Positions 1 to 6,425 of a stretch of DNA of 18,030 nt are shown here, in pieces. A program made the translations under genes and the position numbers. Origin of the DNA: SIG578 sp964508295 (GTDB lineage: Bacteria > Bacillota > Clostridia > Oscillospirales > Ruminococcaceae); the NCBI GenBank assembly GCA_964508295.1, contig CAZDSQ010000039.1:1-18030 (forward strand), given 5' to 3'. Under the pieces are notes generated by a model. The model ran no database searches, was not told where the DNA came from, and saw only the letters and a list, made by a program, of their open reading frames with translations. Positions within the stretch are counted from its first letter, which is position 1, and each line of letters begins with the position of its first letter.

Positions 1-52
<52 letters not shown>

Positions 53-55
53 GAA

Positions 56-91
56 AATTAAAAGCATGGAAAACCATGCTTTTAATTTTTT
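56..91. terminator. Perfect 14-bp hairpin terminator after the integrase
   Basis: Arms at 56-69 and 74-87 are perfectly complementary (AATTAAAAGCATGG with CCATGCTTTTAATT) around an AAAA loop. A-rich and T-rich flanks allow it to act on either strand. It overlaps the stop codon of the minus-strand integrase remnant, so it is most simply that gene's intrinsic terminator. Confidence 0.75.
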
Positions 92-869
92 AAGATATGT
101 ATTTTGCTTTTTCTTGCACAATCTCCCTCTTCTTCTCCTCAATCATCTCCGCTAGTAGTTTTTCGCATTCTTCTTTTGTCCTTGCATAGACGTTGAATTT
201 TTTACGTTTACCGTTGGGTAATCGCGGGAAGTAACTGCCTTCCCACAGGTTTTCGTTTATTTGGAACACGCAACCTGTTCCTTGCTTTCGTATTTTGCGT
301 GGAATCGGCTCAAAATCGGCTGAATTTGCGGTTTTTATTTGTAGCTTGGGTGTTTCCTCTGTTTCGGGCATCTCGGCGTCAGTCCCTCCAATTTTGCGGT
401 CTATGTTGACCGCCGCCTGCATCTGCATTGTGTCGGTCATATGGCTGTATATATCTAAAGTTGTCGCCGCCGATACATGTCCTATCATAGCCGACAGTGT
501 TTTTACGTCCATACCGTTTTCGAGCGCCATTGTAGCGAACGTATGCCGTAGGTCGTGAAACCGCACTTGCTTACAATTTGACCTTTCGATTATTCGGTTT
601 AATGCTTTCAGTAACCCTGACGGGTGCAACGGTGTATCTTCGATTTGCGGTGACGGAAACATCCATCTTGAATCTATTCTTTCTTTATACGCTTTTAGCA
701 ATGCAACCACTGACGGCGGAAGCACCACCGTGCGAACCGAGGTTTTGGTTTTCGGCACCGATATTTCTATTTTGCCGTGTACCACGGTTGCTTGACGGCA
801 TATCCGCAGTTCGCCTGTAGCGAGGAATTTTGAGAAACTGCTAAGCGTGATAGAGCTTGTTCTGGCCAA
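90..869 (-). pseudogene. Tyrosine recombinase/integrase remnant, N-terminus lost
   Basis: The catalytic domain of a tyrosine site-specific recombinase is recognisable: the beta-hairpin lysine region PKTKTSVRT (about residues 39-47), HDLRH (105-109), IGH (129-131) and the nucleophile tyrosine in DIYSHM (Y141). The SAM-like core-binding domain and the first catalytic arginine, which should precede residue 16, are absent. Homology appears to begin around position 824, and the 15 residues before it (TTG start) read like unrelated sequence. After the catalytic domain comes a linker and then a second module (about residues 197-245, GTGCVFQINENLWEGSYF then a basic strand and KTREE-like helix) resembling the arm-type DNA-binding domain normally found at the N-terminus of ICE/prophage integrases. 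A C-terminal copy occurs, as I recall, in some clostridial integrases. Without the first arginine it is probably inactive. It could instead be a chimeric assembly join. Confidence 0.8.
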
Positions 870-1059
870 TGATGCCGCGTTTGTTACACCAAACGTTTAT
901 CTGGAAAACGGCCATACCGAGCAACGCATAACACCCTTAAAGCTTTCATTCAGCTACTTGGACTTGGGTCTGGACGAAAAAAGCCTGCGGCTCAACGAAC
1001 CGGCGCATAAACACGAGGCCGCCTTAAAATCCCGCATCAAAATAGCAAGCTCTTTATAA
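847..1059 (+). pseudogene. 3' remnant of an unidentified gene abutting the integrase break
   Basis: The frame is open from 796 to a TAA at 1057-1059 and reads about 70-88 residues of ordinary-looking protein (for example NVYLENGHTEQRITPLKL and KLSFSYLDLGLDEKSLRLN). The only candidate start is a GTG at 847 without a ribosome binding site. The reading frame overlaps the broken 5' end of the integrase on the other strand, and the join is near 820-830. This suggests the C-terminal end of a longer gene cut by the same event that truncated the integrase. I do not recognise the family. It could also be a small orphan gene or chance reading frame. Confidence 0.35.
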
Positions 1060-1070
1060 GCCCAAAATAA

Positions 1071-1096
1071 GTATATCATTTTGCGGTATGATATAC
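1071..1096. repeat. 26-bp inverted repeat upstream of the GH113-like gene
   Basis: Perfect 9-bp arms GTATATCAT (1071-1079) and ATGATATAC (1088-1096) flank the 8-nt centre TTTGCGGT. It lies 30 bp upstream of the -35 box at 1126. It could be an operator for the glycosidase gene or a weak hairpin after the upstream remnant; no T tract follows it, which favours the operator reading. Confidence 0.45.
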
Positions 1097-1125
1097 AAAA
1101 GCGGGCGATAAATTCGGAATTTCGC

Positions 1126-1154
1126 TTGAAATCAAGGGCGCTTTGGTGTATTAT
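1126..1154 (+). promoter_or_regulatory. Sigma-A promoter of the GH113-like gene
   Basis: TTGAAA at 1126-1131 and TATTAT at 1149-1154 are separated by exactly 17 bp, close to the vegetative consensus. Transcription would start near 1161, giving a very short leader of about 19 nt that carries the GGAGG at 1168-1172. Confidence 0.65.
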
Positions 1155-1179
1155 GAAGAAAAACCGCGGAGGTGCTTTT

Positions 1180-2259
1180 ATGCTTGATAAATCGGTTGTA
1201 ACAATTTCTGAAAAATTTAAGGATCACCCCTTATTTAATGCTCCGGTTTGCGGAATGAATGTTGGATTTATGGCTCGCAGAGGCTATTACGAAACTGAAG
1301 AGATGCTCAAGCAGCCCGAGCTTATGAAAAATGCGGGCGTTAACTGGGTTACCCTTAATATGAACTGCTGCCAGAAGACCTACTACTCGAGAGATATTTT
1401 CCTCGATTTTGAGTTTTCGACCGGCGAAATAGAGCTTATGCGCTTTGTTGAGCGCCTGCACCAGAATGACATTCACGTTTTATTCAAGCCCTGTCTCACC
1501 CCACTTGACGGAATGTGGATGGGCAGCATAAACTTCCCGACAGGCCAACAGATTCAGGGAGTTAATGTCGACTACTGGACCGAGTGGTTTAACAGCTTTA
1601 AAAAGGCGATGAAATATTTTTCGCATCTTGCCGAGGTTATCGGAATGGATGCTATGCTTATCGGCGCCGAGTACAGAGGCACCGAGAGCAGAACAAAGGA
1701 ATGGAACGAGGTTATCGAGATAGTAAGGGAGAATTTCAGCGGGCCTATCTCCTACGAGTTTACCCCCGCGTCCTGCAAGAGCCCGCTTGAGTGGTTTAAA
1801 AATCTCGACTTTTTAAGCTACAGCTATTATCCCCCTGCCGCCCCGAGAACAGGACTTGCCAAGGACAGTCCCGACTACACAAGGGAGCAGATGGAGGAGT
1901 ACTTAAAATCACGTCAGGAAACTGTAAAGTGGCTTTCCGAGACCTACTACAACAAGCCGGTTGTGTTCTCTGAGTACGGCGTGCGTTCGGCTCACGGATG
2001 CATTATGCAACCAGAGAACTTTACTTCCACCACATACTACGACGGTCAACAGCAAGCCGACTATATGGAAGCTTCATTTAACACCTTCTATCAGCTTCCG
2101 CAGTGGATGGGGTTGTTTTGGTGGAAATGGGACGAAACCCAGAACAGACCGCATTACAAGGACGACCCGAGAGGCGACAAGGGCTTCACCATTCAGGGCA
2201 AGCCTGCCGAAAAGGTGCTTGTACGCTGGTTTAAAGAGAATTTTACTGACAGGAAATAA
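1180..2259 (+). CDS. GH113-like TIM-barrel glycoside hydrolase
   Basis: A 359-residue cytoplasmic TIM-barrel protein with no signal peptide. I chose the ATG at 1180 because GGAGG at 1168-1172 sits 7 nt upstream; longer in-frame starts (1081, 1153) overlap the promoter. The layout matches GH113 (beta-mannanase AaManA type): LIGAEYRG with the likely acid/base E164 at the end of strand 4, FLSYSYYPP around 211-219, VVFSEYGVRSAHG with the likely nucleophile E265, and MGLFWWKWDE near 330-339, the aromatic end of strand 8. Known family members cleave beta-1,4-mannan or manno-oligosaccharides, so an intracellular role on imported oligosaccharides is plausible. The gene stands alone, with its own promoter and a hairpin after the stop. 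The exact substrate cannot be read from sequence. Confidence 0.8.
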   Translation: MLDKSVVTISEKFKDHPLFNAPVCGMNVGFMARRGYYETEEMLKQPELMKNAGVNWVTLNMNCCQKTYYSRDIFLDFEFSTGEIELMRFVERLHQNDIHVLFKPCLTPLDGMWMGSINFPTGQQIQGVNVDYWTEWFNSFKKAMKYFSHLAEVIGMDAMLIGAEYRGTESRTKEWNEVIEIVRENFSGPISYEFTPASCKSPLEWFKNLDFLSYSYYPPAAPRTGLAKDSPDYTREQMEEYLKSRQETVKWLSETYYNKPVVFSEYGVRSAHGCIMQPENFTSTTYYDGQQQADYMEASFNTFYQLPQWMGLFWWKWDETQNRPHYKDDPRGDKGFTIQGKPAEKVLVRWFKENFTDRK

Positions 2260-2271
2260 CGCCCTTTAAAC

Positions 2272-2303
2272 AAAGCCACCCGAGGTTTTTCTCGGGCGGC
2301 TTT
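2272..2303 (+). terminator. Hairpin terminator of the GH113-like gene
   Basis: AAAGCCACCCGAG (2272-2284) pairs with CTCGGGCGGCTTT (2291-2303) with one A-C mismatch around a GTTTTT loop, 12 nt after the stop codon. The trailing U tract is interrupted (TTTGCTTTAT), so strength is uncertain. Confidence 0.65.
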
Positions 2304-2319
2304 GCTTTATACAAAAATC

Positions 2320-2344
2320 GCGGCGGGGACAATGTCCCCGCCGC
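2320..2344 (-). terminator. GC-rich hairpin after the DUF421 gene
   Basis: GCGGCGGGGACA (2320-2331) is perfectly complementary to TGTCCCCGCCGC (2333-2344). Read on the minus strand it lies 22 nt past the DUF421 stop and is followed by GATTTTTG, a fair U tract. It faces the GH113 terminator, so the two convergent units are insulated. Confidence 0.65.
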
Positions 2345-2366
2345 ACCTTGAGATTATTTAACGCTA

Positions 2367-3041
2367 TTATTCCGACTTAAACAACGTCAGCTGATTGTTA
2401 TCGTCACAGACGCCGAGAAATATCTCCCCTGGCTTTTTAAAGCCCTGCGCCGCTATCTCCTTTTTCAGCCAGTTAATGTCAAGCCCCATTCGTTTCAGGT
2501 TGTCCTCAAGCACCCTGCCATCCATTATGACCTCGGTGCAGATCCTTTCGGGGTTTGGAATCAAATTCATATCCTCGGGATTTGCGGGACGCTTTGTAGC
2601 TTTTGGCAGCACCGTCAGCCTGCCATTGTACTCAAATATGGCAGTCTGAATATCATTTAGATTAAAATATCCTTCCTGCCTGCACATCACCATAAACTCA
2701 CTGAGGTCCAGCTTTGCTTTTTTCATATTTTGTCGATATAGCTTGCCGTTATCGAGAACAATAGTCGGTGTGCCGTTAATAAACTTTCGCATTCTCGGAA
2801 GTTTGCTTGTCATAAATGTCAAAATAACGGTTATTGCGCCGTAGACAAGCATAGCAACAAGCGGTTTCCACGGCTTTTCGAGCTCTGTTGCAAGCTCGGC
2901 GGCAATAGAGCCTATTGTGATACCTGTAATATAATCAAAAAAGTCGAGCTGGGACATCTGCTTGTGCCCCATGACCTTTGCAATAACGAACAATGCCGCC
3001 GCAGACAGAATTGATGTAAGAACAACCTTTAAAATTTCCAT
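2367..3041 (-). CDS. DUF421 (YetF-like) membrane protein
   Basis: A 224-residue protein with the DUF421/YetF arrangement. Three hydrophobic segments come first (about residues 5-24, 36-52 and 60-78). The cytoplasmic domain then carries the family signatures GTPTIVLDNGKLYRQNMKKA, LNDIQTAIFEYNGRLTVLPK and a C-terminal second lobe of about 60 residues. Start ATG at 3041 is preceded by CGGAGG. Members in Bacillus (YetF, YdfS and relatives) are linked to spore properties, but their molecular role is not well defined. The gene follows a DUF6774 gene by 42 nt and ends at a strong hairpin, so the two are probably co-transcribed. The family call is firm; function is unknown. Confidence 0.88.
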   Translation of the reverse strand: MEILKVVLTSILSAAALFVIAKVMGHKQMSQLDFFDYITGITIGSIAAELATELEKPWKPLVAMLVYGAITVILTFMTSKLPRMRKFINGTPTIVLDNGKLYRQNMKKAKLDLSEFMVMCRQEGYFNLNDIQTAIFEYNGRLTVLPKATKRPANPEDMNLIPNPERICTEVIMDGRVLEDNLKRMGLDINWLKKEIAAQGFKKPGEIFLGVCDDNNQLTLFKSE

Positions 3042-3083
3042 AACGCGCCTCCGTTTTTTAGTAGTCTGCCCGAAAGCGCTCTG

Positions 3084-3257
3084 TTAATTCTTATTTTTTT
3101 TGTTCTCGCACAAGGCGCGCCGCGTGGAGATCGTAACAAGCGTATCACCAAGCTGCACAAGAACAGACGCCAGAAGCGCAAGCTCCTCATTTGTGAGCCT
3201 AACGGCAAGCGCATTGGCAACGGCGGTTACTGACGCGGTCAGTTCACAGGAATTCAT
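3084..3257 (-). CDS. DUF6774-like small hypothetical protein
   Basis: A 57-residue protein from ATG 3257 to TAA 3084, preceded by AGAGGTGA at good spacing. It begins MNSCELTASVTAVANAL, continues LTNEELALLASVLVQLGDTL and ends in a basic tail KKNKN. The conserved SCEL start, the DELxLLAxxxxQLGDTL helix and a cysteine near residue 50 match my recollection of the clostridial family DUF6774, found as short stand-alone proteins. Two amphipathic helices and no transmembrane segment are apparent. It lies just upstream of DUF421 and 53 nt downstream of DUF6512, all on one strand. Function unknown. Confidence 0.72.
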   Translation of the reverse strand: MNSCELTASVTAVANALAVRLTNEELALLASVLVQLGDTLVTISTRRALCENKKNKN

Positions 3258-3310
3258 TAAACATCACCTCTGCCCTATTATATGCTCTGGCAGAGCTTTG
3301 GGGTGTTGCT

Positions 3311-3838
3311 TCAACTCAGCCCATAAAGCCTTGTCATAGGGTCCTGAAACAGCGGTATGTGAGGTGGCAAGAACGTAAATGCAACAAAAAGCACGGCTAT
3401 CAGACCGAGCAGAACCTTTGCCACAAGCGGCGAAACTCCAAGGCAGCTATCGCTTTGCATAAGGCGCGTTTCAACCAGATAGCAAACCGCCGCCGCAATA
3501 AAGAATATTGCGATATTAAACCAATCCGCCGACACGCCGAGAGCGCCTGTATAGGTGTAGTACAGTACGGGAATGGCGGTAAGGCCCAAAAGTGCACCAA
3601 CCAGCTTTATACACCAGAAATTCGGGTAATCTTCGGCAAAATATCGGCTTTGCAAGATGGCAAAAACGAGCATTGGGAAAAACAACAGCTTCATATGCTC
3701 CCATATAGATTCGTTTACCGCAGAAAAGGGCGCGACAAGGCGGCTTTCTGTCCGGTCGTAAAGAAAATGGAGCAGCGTTCCCATAACGCCCGTAAAGACA
3801 AAGCCTGCAAATTGCCAAAAGGATAGTGATTTTTTCAT
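3311..3838 (-). CDS. DUF6512-like polytopic membrane protein
   Basis: A 175-residue integral membrane protein with about five hydrophobic helices (near residues 8-26, 49-63, 75-95, 105-123 and 137-156). Conserved-looking loops include AVNESIWEHMK after the first helix and FLPPHIPLFQDP at the C-terminus, which I associate with the DUF6512 family of clostridia. The ATG at 3838 has an AGGAGG 7 nt upstream. A possible promoter lies between it and the hairpin at 3888-3929. No catalytic motif is evident; function unknown. It may form a transcript with the two genes downstream. Confidence 0.75.
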   Translation of the reverse strand: MKKSLSFWQFAGFVFTGVMGTLLHFLYDRTESRLVAPFSAVNESIWEHMKLLFFPMLVFAILQSRYFAEDYPNFWCIKLVGALLGLTAIPVLYYTYTGALGVSADWFNIAIFFIAAAVCYLVETRLMQSDSCLGVSPLVAKVLLGLIAVLFVAFTFLPPHIPLFQDPMTRLYGLS

Positions 3839-3860
3839 TTATGTGCCTCCTACTAAACAA

Positions 3861-3889
3861 AGTATATTCAGAAATCGGCAATATATGAA
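3861..3889 (-). promoter_or_regulatory. Possible sigma-A promoter of the DUF6512 gene
   Basis: On the minus strand TTCATA and TATACT are separated by 17 bp, and the -10 is good. The -35 is weak and overlaps the tail of the upstream hairpin. Confidence 0.35.
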
Positions 3890-3929
3890 AAGGCGGCGGG
3901 GAAATCACGGAAATCCCCGCCGCCTTTTT
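3888..3929. terminator. GC-rich hairpin terminator downstream of the AttH-like gene
   Basis: GGCGGCGGGG (3892-3901) pairs perfectly with CCCCGCCGCC (3915-3924), flanked by AAAA on one side and TTTTT on the other, so the stem extends to 14 or more pairs around a 12-13 nt loop. It starts 4 nt beyond the stop of the minus-strand gene ending at 3933 and ends that four-gene operon. Confidence 0.75.
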
Positions 3930-3932
3930 GTT

Positions 3933-5027
3933 TTAAACATCCTCGTCCAAACCGAAATACATCTGCTCCCAAATGCCGTTTTCAGATATTTTTTCGACGA
4001 TCTCGCCGCCCTCAAATCTTTCGAGGGTTATTGTGCCGACCATGCGGATATAACTCGGGGCGAGCTTCATTTTCTTAACAAACCATATGAGGAATTTACT
4101 CGCCTTGGCTCTTGCCGAGCCGTAACCCTCGTCGACCACAAAGGTTTCAATAATGTCCTCGGCGCTGTAAGTTATGCGGAAATGCTGCTTTCCGTCGTTG
4201 TAATCGTAGACAAGCGTTTTGTGGTAGTGCTTTTTGGTTTTGTCGTCAAAGGTCTTGTCCCTTTGCTCGTAGGCTATAGCATCAATATCGCAACCGAGTT
4301 TTTGTCCGTTTTTGTAAATAACAAAGATGGGAAAATGCTCGTAGCCGTACTCCTCTTTTGCGGTTATATAGCTTGAAATGACCTGATAAGGACCAACCTT
4401 GGCTCTGCCCCAATACCAATGATGCATAAGCCAGAACATACCGATATTTCCCCAGTTGTGATCGTGGTAGCCCGAGCCTGTAAGCTTTAGGCTTTTGCCG
4501 TCAACCGTTATGTCAGCCTCCACCTTTCCCTCGGGAACCGAGGGAAGCCAAGCGAAATATTTATCCTTGCCAAAGAAAATCTGACCTGTGTGATGGCGGT
4601 AGCTTTCGGCAAGTCCATCAAGCTTTACATCGCAGTTTACTCTGTCATTTTCAAAGTGAATGGTGTAATTTTTAAGGTCGCCGCGGATGTGGTTGTTTCC
4701 GATTTTGATATCGCAGCTATCCTTTGAAAAATGGCAATCCTTAAGCTTTACGCTTACCTCTTCCATCATTTCGTAGCCGCCGCCCGTAAGCGAAAAGGAA
4801 ACGCAGGGCGCATAGCCGAGCGTTGCCGCCGTTACCGGCTGGGAATAGAAGATTATAACAAGCGAGTAGCCGCCTTCAAGTTTGGCATCGAAATACCACC
4901 ACTCGTATTCACCGAACTTTCCGCTTGTTCTAAGTCCGTCCTCCCACTGCGCAATGACATCCTTTTTAATCCCTAATCTTTCATAGTCCTGCGGCTCAGT
5001 ACCGAGCCTTGCTATTTTTTTACTCAC
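3933..5027 (-). CDS. AttH/CrtC lipocalin-like protein
   Basis: A 364-residue soluble protein with the hallmarks of the AttH/CrtC superfamily (two fused lipocalin-like barrels): EYEWWYFDAKLEGGYSLVI near residues 40-58 and GSGYHDHNWGN near 186-196, with further aromatic/His residues in WLMHHWYWGRAK. CrtC members are carotenoid 1,2-hydratases, and diterpenoid kirkamide/AttH-like members act on other terpenoid-type substrates. The function in an anaerobe without visible carotenoid genes is unknown. Start is GTG at 5027 with AAGGTG upstream. It is the last gene of a same-strand group (PAS protein, Sm-like protein, TfoX protein), 36 nt after the TfoX gene, and is followed by a strong hairpin. The superfamily call is reliable; the reaction is not. 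Confidence 0.75.
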   Translation of the reverse strand: MSKKIARLGTEPQDYERLGIKKDVIAQWEDGLRTSGKFGEYEWWYFDAKLEGGYSLVIIFYSQPVTAATLGYAPCVSFSLTGGGYEMMEEVSVKLKDCHFSKDSCDIKIGNNHIRGDLKNYTIHFENDRVNCDVKLDGLAESYRHHTGQIFFGKDKYFAWLPSVPEGKVEADITVDGKSLKLTGSGYHDHNWGNIGMFWLMHHWYWGRAKVGPYQVISSYITAKEEYGYEHFPIFVIYKNGQKLGCDIDAIAYEQRDKTFDDKTKKHYHKTLVYDYNDGKQHFRITYSAEDIIETFVVDEGYGSARAKASKFLIWFVKKMKLAPSYIRMVGTITLERFEGGEIVEKISENGIWEQMYFGLDEDV

Positions 5028-5063
5028 TTTATCACACCTTACAATAAAACATTATAAATCAAA

Positions 5064-5378
5064 CTATTTCTTTTTCTTGGGCTGCGGCAATTCGGGGTAG
5101 ATAGCTTTAAACAAGTTTTTCAGAAAATCTCTATCGTCAACACTATCAACCAAAAGCATATCCTTGGCGCCATCGTACGGTGGCTCGCAGACTGCGTTTG
5201 GCATAAGCTTTTCTGCGCTCGGCACCTTTTTTACAAGCAGTCTGTCATCGCAGAGATATGCCGCAATCCTGCCACCCATATAAAGTATATATTCACCCAT
5301 CATCATTCTGTGGGTAATACCCTCAACATCTGATAACTGGTCTAAAATAAAGGCTAAATATTCTTTACTTGTTGCCAT
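5064..5378 (-). CDS. TfoX/Sxy N-terminal domain protein
   Basis: A 104-residue protein that is essentially only the TfoX N-terminal domain: a first helix (EYLAFILDQLSDVEG), then ITHRMMMGEYILYMGGRIAAYLCDDRLLVK, a central EPPYDGAKDMLLVD and a C-terminal helix, ending in a KKKK tail. In gamma-proteobacteria TfoX/Sxy activates competence genes, but the short stand-alone domain is widespread in Firmicutes with no proven role. ATG 5378 has AGGAG about 10 nt upstream. It sits third in the operon, 42 nt after the Sm-like gene. A competence role here would be a guess. Confidence 0.85.
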   Translation of the reverse strand: MATSKEYLAFILDQLSDVEGITHRMMMGEYILYMGGRIAAYLCDDRLLVKKVPSAEKLMPNAVCEPPYDGAKDMLLVDSVDDRDFLKNLFKAIYPELPQPKKKK

Positions 5379-5420
5379 GTCTATTTTCTCCTGTAGTTTA
5401 AAATCACGGTTGCTGCCGCC

Positions 5421-5762
5421 TTAGTCAAGAATAACCGATTTTTTCTTGCCGTTTTTGTTTCTCGGGTATTCCCTTATTCTTACTATGTAATCTAAATTAA
5501 GCGCCTCGATAGCGCCCTCTTTTTCTAAAAGCAGGCCGCCCTCGTTTACCTCGGTGACGGTGCCGGTGTACTGCGCCGAATTAAAGGTGTAGATAATACA
5601 TTCCTTGCCTATAAATTTTTTTGCAAGCTCAAACATTTGTTTGTCCTCCGTTTTTTTGCTGAGTATATTTTTTACAGCTATTCTCTCGTTTCTCTGGGTT
5701 ACAAAGATAATTATACACAGCATAATTATCGGGATGAAAGAGATCAGGTACGGGTAGTCCAC
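5421..5762 (-). CDS. Membrane-anchored small protein with Sm-like domain (DUF6897-like)
   Basis: A 113-residue protein with one N-terminal hydrophobic helix (about residues 5-22, ISFIPIIMLCIIIFVTQ). A short linker leads to a compact beta-rich domain: FIGKECIIYTFNSAQYTGTV, TEVNEGGLLLEKEGAIEALN and LDYIVRIREYPRNKNGKKKS. The pattern of a short bent sheet ending in a YIVRIRE strand recalls Sm/Hfq-like or DUF6897 proteins. I am not certain of the family number. Start is GTG 5762, with GGAGG 7 nt upstream embedded in the end of the PAS gene; only 3 nt separate the two, so translation is probably coupled. Function unknown. Confidence 0.6.
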   Translation of the reverse strand: MDYPYLISFIPIIMLCIIIFVTQRNERIAVKNILSKKTEDKQMFELAKKFIGKECIIYTFNSAQYTGTVTEVNEGGLLLEKEGAIEALNLDYIVRIREYPRNKNGKKKSVILD

Positions 5763-5765
5763 CTC

Positions 5766-6134
5766 TCACCCTCCTATCTGTGCGTAAAGCGGCTCTGTTT
5801 CACGGTTTCTGTACTCATGCTTTTCGTAGTATCCGATAAGCGCTCCGCTTTGGTCGCGCAGAGCCACCATATAAACGTCTTTATTCTCTTTTTTGTTATA
5901 CGAAGTGTATATTTTGTTGTTGTTTTTACTTTTTGTAAACCACTCTACCACACGGTCAATTTTCTCATTTGAGGCGGCATTGTGGCAGTTTTTAAGGCTT
6001 TTGCCGGTAAGGTCAATATGATAGCGAGCTATTGAGGCTGAGTTCATATAAACCACGGTGTGCTCAAGGTCGCATATCACGACTGGGGCCTCGTCCTGCT
6101 CCAAGACACTTTTGAAAAATACATTTAACTCCAT
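5766..6134 (-). CDS. PAS-domain protein with a CHN motif
   Basis: A 122-residue single PAS domain: the N-terminal cap and first strands APVVICDLEHTVVYMNSAS, the helical middle LTGKSLKNCHNAASNEKID, and the closing strands KDVYMVALRDQSGALIGYYE. The CHNAAS segment resembles the CHP/CHN stretch of PAS domains attached to DUF438/hemerythrin proteins, which may bind heme. No output domain is present, so any signal would be passed to a partner. ATG 6134 has TAGGAG upstream and a very good promoter (6164-6192). It is first of four tightly spaced genes. The PAS call is good; heme binding is speculation. Confidence 0.75.
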   Translation of the reverse strand: MELNVFFKSVLEQDEAPVVICDLEHTVVYMNSASIARYHIDLTGKSLKNCHNAASNEKIDRVVEWFTKSKNNNKIYTSYNKKENKDVYMVALRDQSGALIGYYEKHEYRNRETEPLYAQIGG

Positions 6135-6163
6135 AAGTCTGCTCCTAAATTGATTGTGATTTT

Positions 6164-6192
6164 ATTGTACCACCTTGCAGCAAAATTGACAA
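6164..6192 (-). promoter_or_regulatory. Strong sigma-A promoter of the PAS/Sm-like/TfoX/AttH operon
   Basis: On the minus strand TTGTCA (6192-6187) and TACAAT (6169-6164) are separated by exactly 17 bp, each one base off consensus, about 30 bp upstream of the PAS start codon. Confidence 0.75.
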
Positions 6193-6212
6193 GCGGGCTT
6201 TGTGTTTTTATA

Positions 6213-6248
6213 AAAAGGCTTCTCTTGCGTTACCAAGAGAAGCCTTTT
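6213..6248 (-). terminator. Strong 15-bp hairpin terminator
   Basis: AAAAGGCTTCTCTTG (6213-6227) pairs perfectly with CAAGAGAAGCCTTTT (6234-6248) around a 6-nt loop. On the minus strand the stem runs into TTTTTATAAAAA. It would stop transcripts from the GH2 gene after they have passed through the hairpin array at 6249-6423, and it shields the downstream operon promoter. Confidence 0.8.
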
Positions 6249-6423
6249 GTGAAGTATTTTGCCTTGGCAAAATATGAAGTAATTATCTTTTGATAATTAT
6301 GAGGTATTCGGCAAGCCGAATATGAAGTAAAATAAATCCTTAATGCGCCGCGGCGCACTTCATAGCGTAAGCTACTTCATATCCGCAGGATAATTCATAA
6401 ATCCCGCAAGGGATTTATTTCAT
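6249..6423. repeat. Compound array of seven short hairpins with a flipping 7-nt spacer
   Basis: Left half: hairpins at 6256-6273, 6281-6298 and 6306-6321 (arms 7-8 bp, loops of 2-4 nt), each followed by ATGAAGT or a one-base variant (6274-6280, 6299-6305, 6322-6328); a GTGAAGT also precedes the first. Right half: hairpins at 6345-6356, 6364-6373, 6381-6391 and 6399-6416, each followed by ACTTCAT or a variant (6357-6363, 6374-6380, 6392-6398, 6417-6423), the reverse complement of the left spacer. The outer parts AAATAAATCC (6330-6339) and GGGATTTATTT (6410-6420) also pair across the right half. Hairpin sequences differ; only the spacer is shared. It occupies the whole gap between the GH2 stop and its terminator. 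No reading frame or known RNA family is evident. Confidence 0.8.
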
Positions 6424-6425
6424 TT

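Noticed and set aside
3029..3220. 63-residue minus-strand open frame
   Set aside because: Overlaps the DUF6774-like gene in another frame, is Arg-rich without family pattern, while the 57-residue frame has an RBS and a family match.
3359..3826. 155-residue + strand open frame
   Set aside because: Lys/Arg/Cys-rich antisense frame of the DUF6512 membrane gene.
3933..5027. A carotenoid pathway based on the CrtC-like protein
   Set aside because: No phytoene synthase, desaturase or other carotenoid gene is in the window, and the superfamily has non-carotenoid members.
6249..6423. CRISPR-like repeat array
   Set aside because: The shared unit is only 7 bp, it changes orientation halfway, the intervals are 10-18 bp hairpins rather than unique spacers, and no cas gene is nearby.
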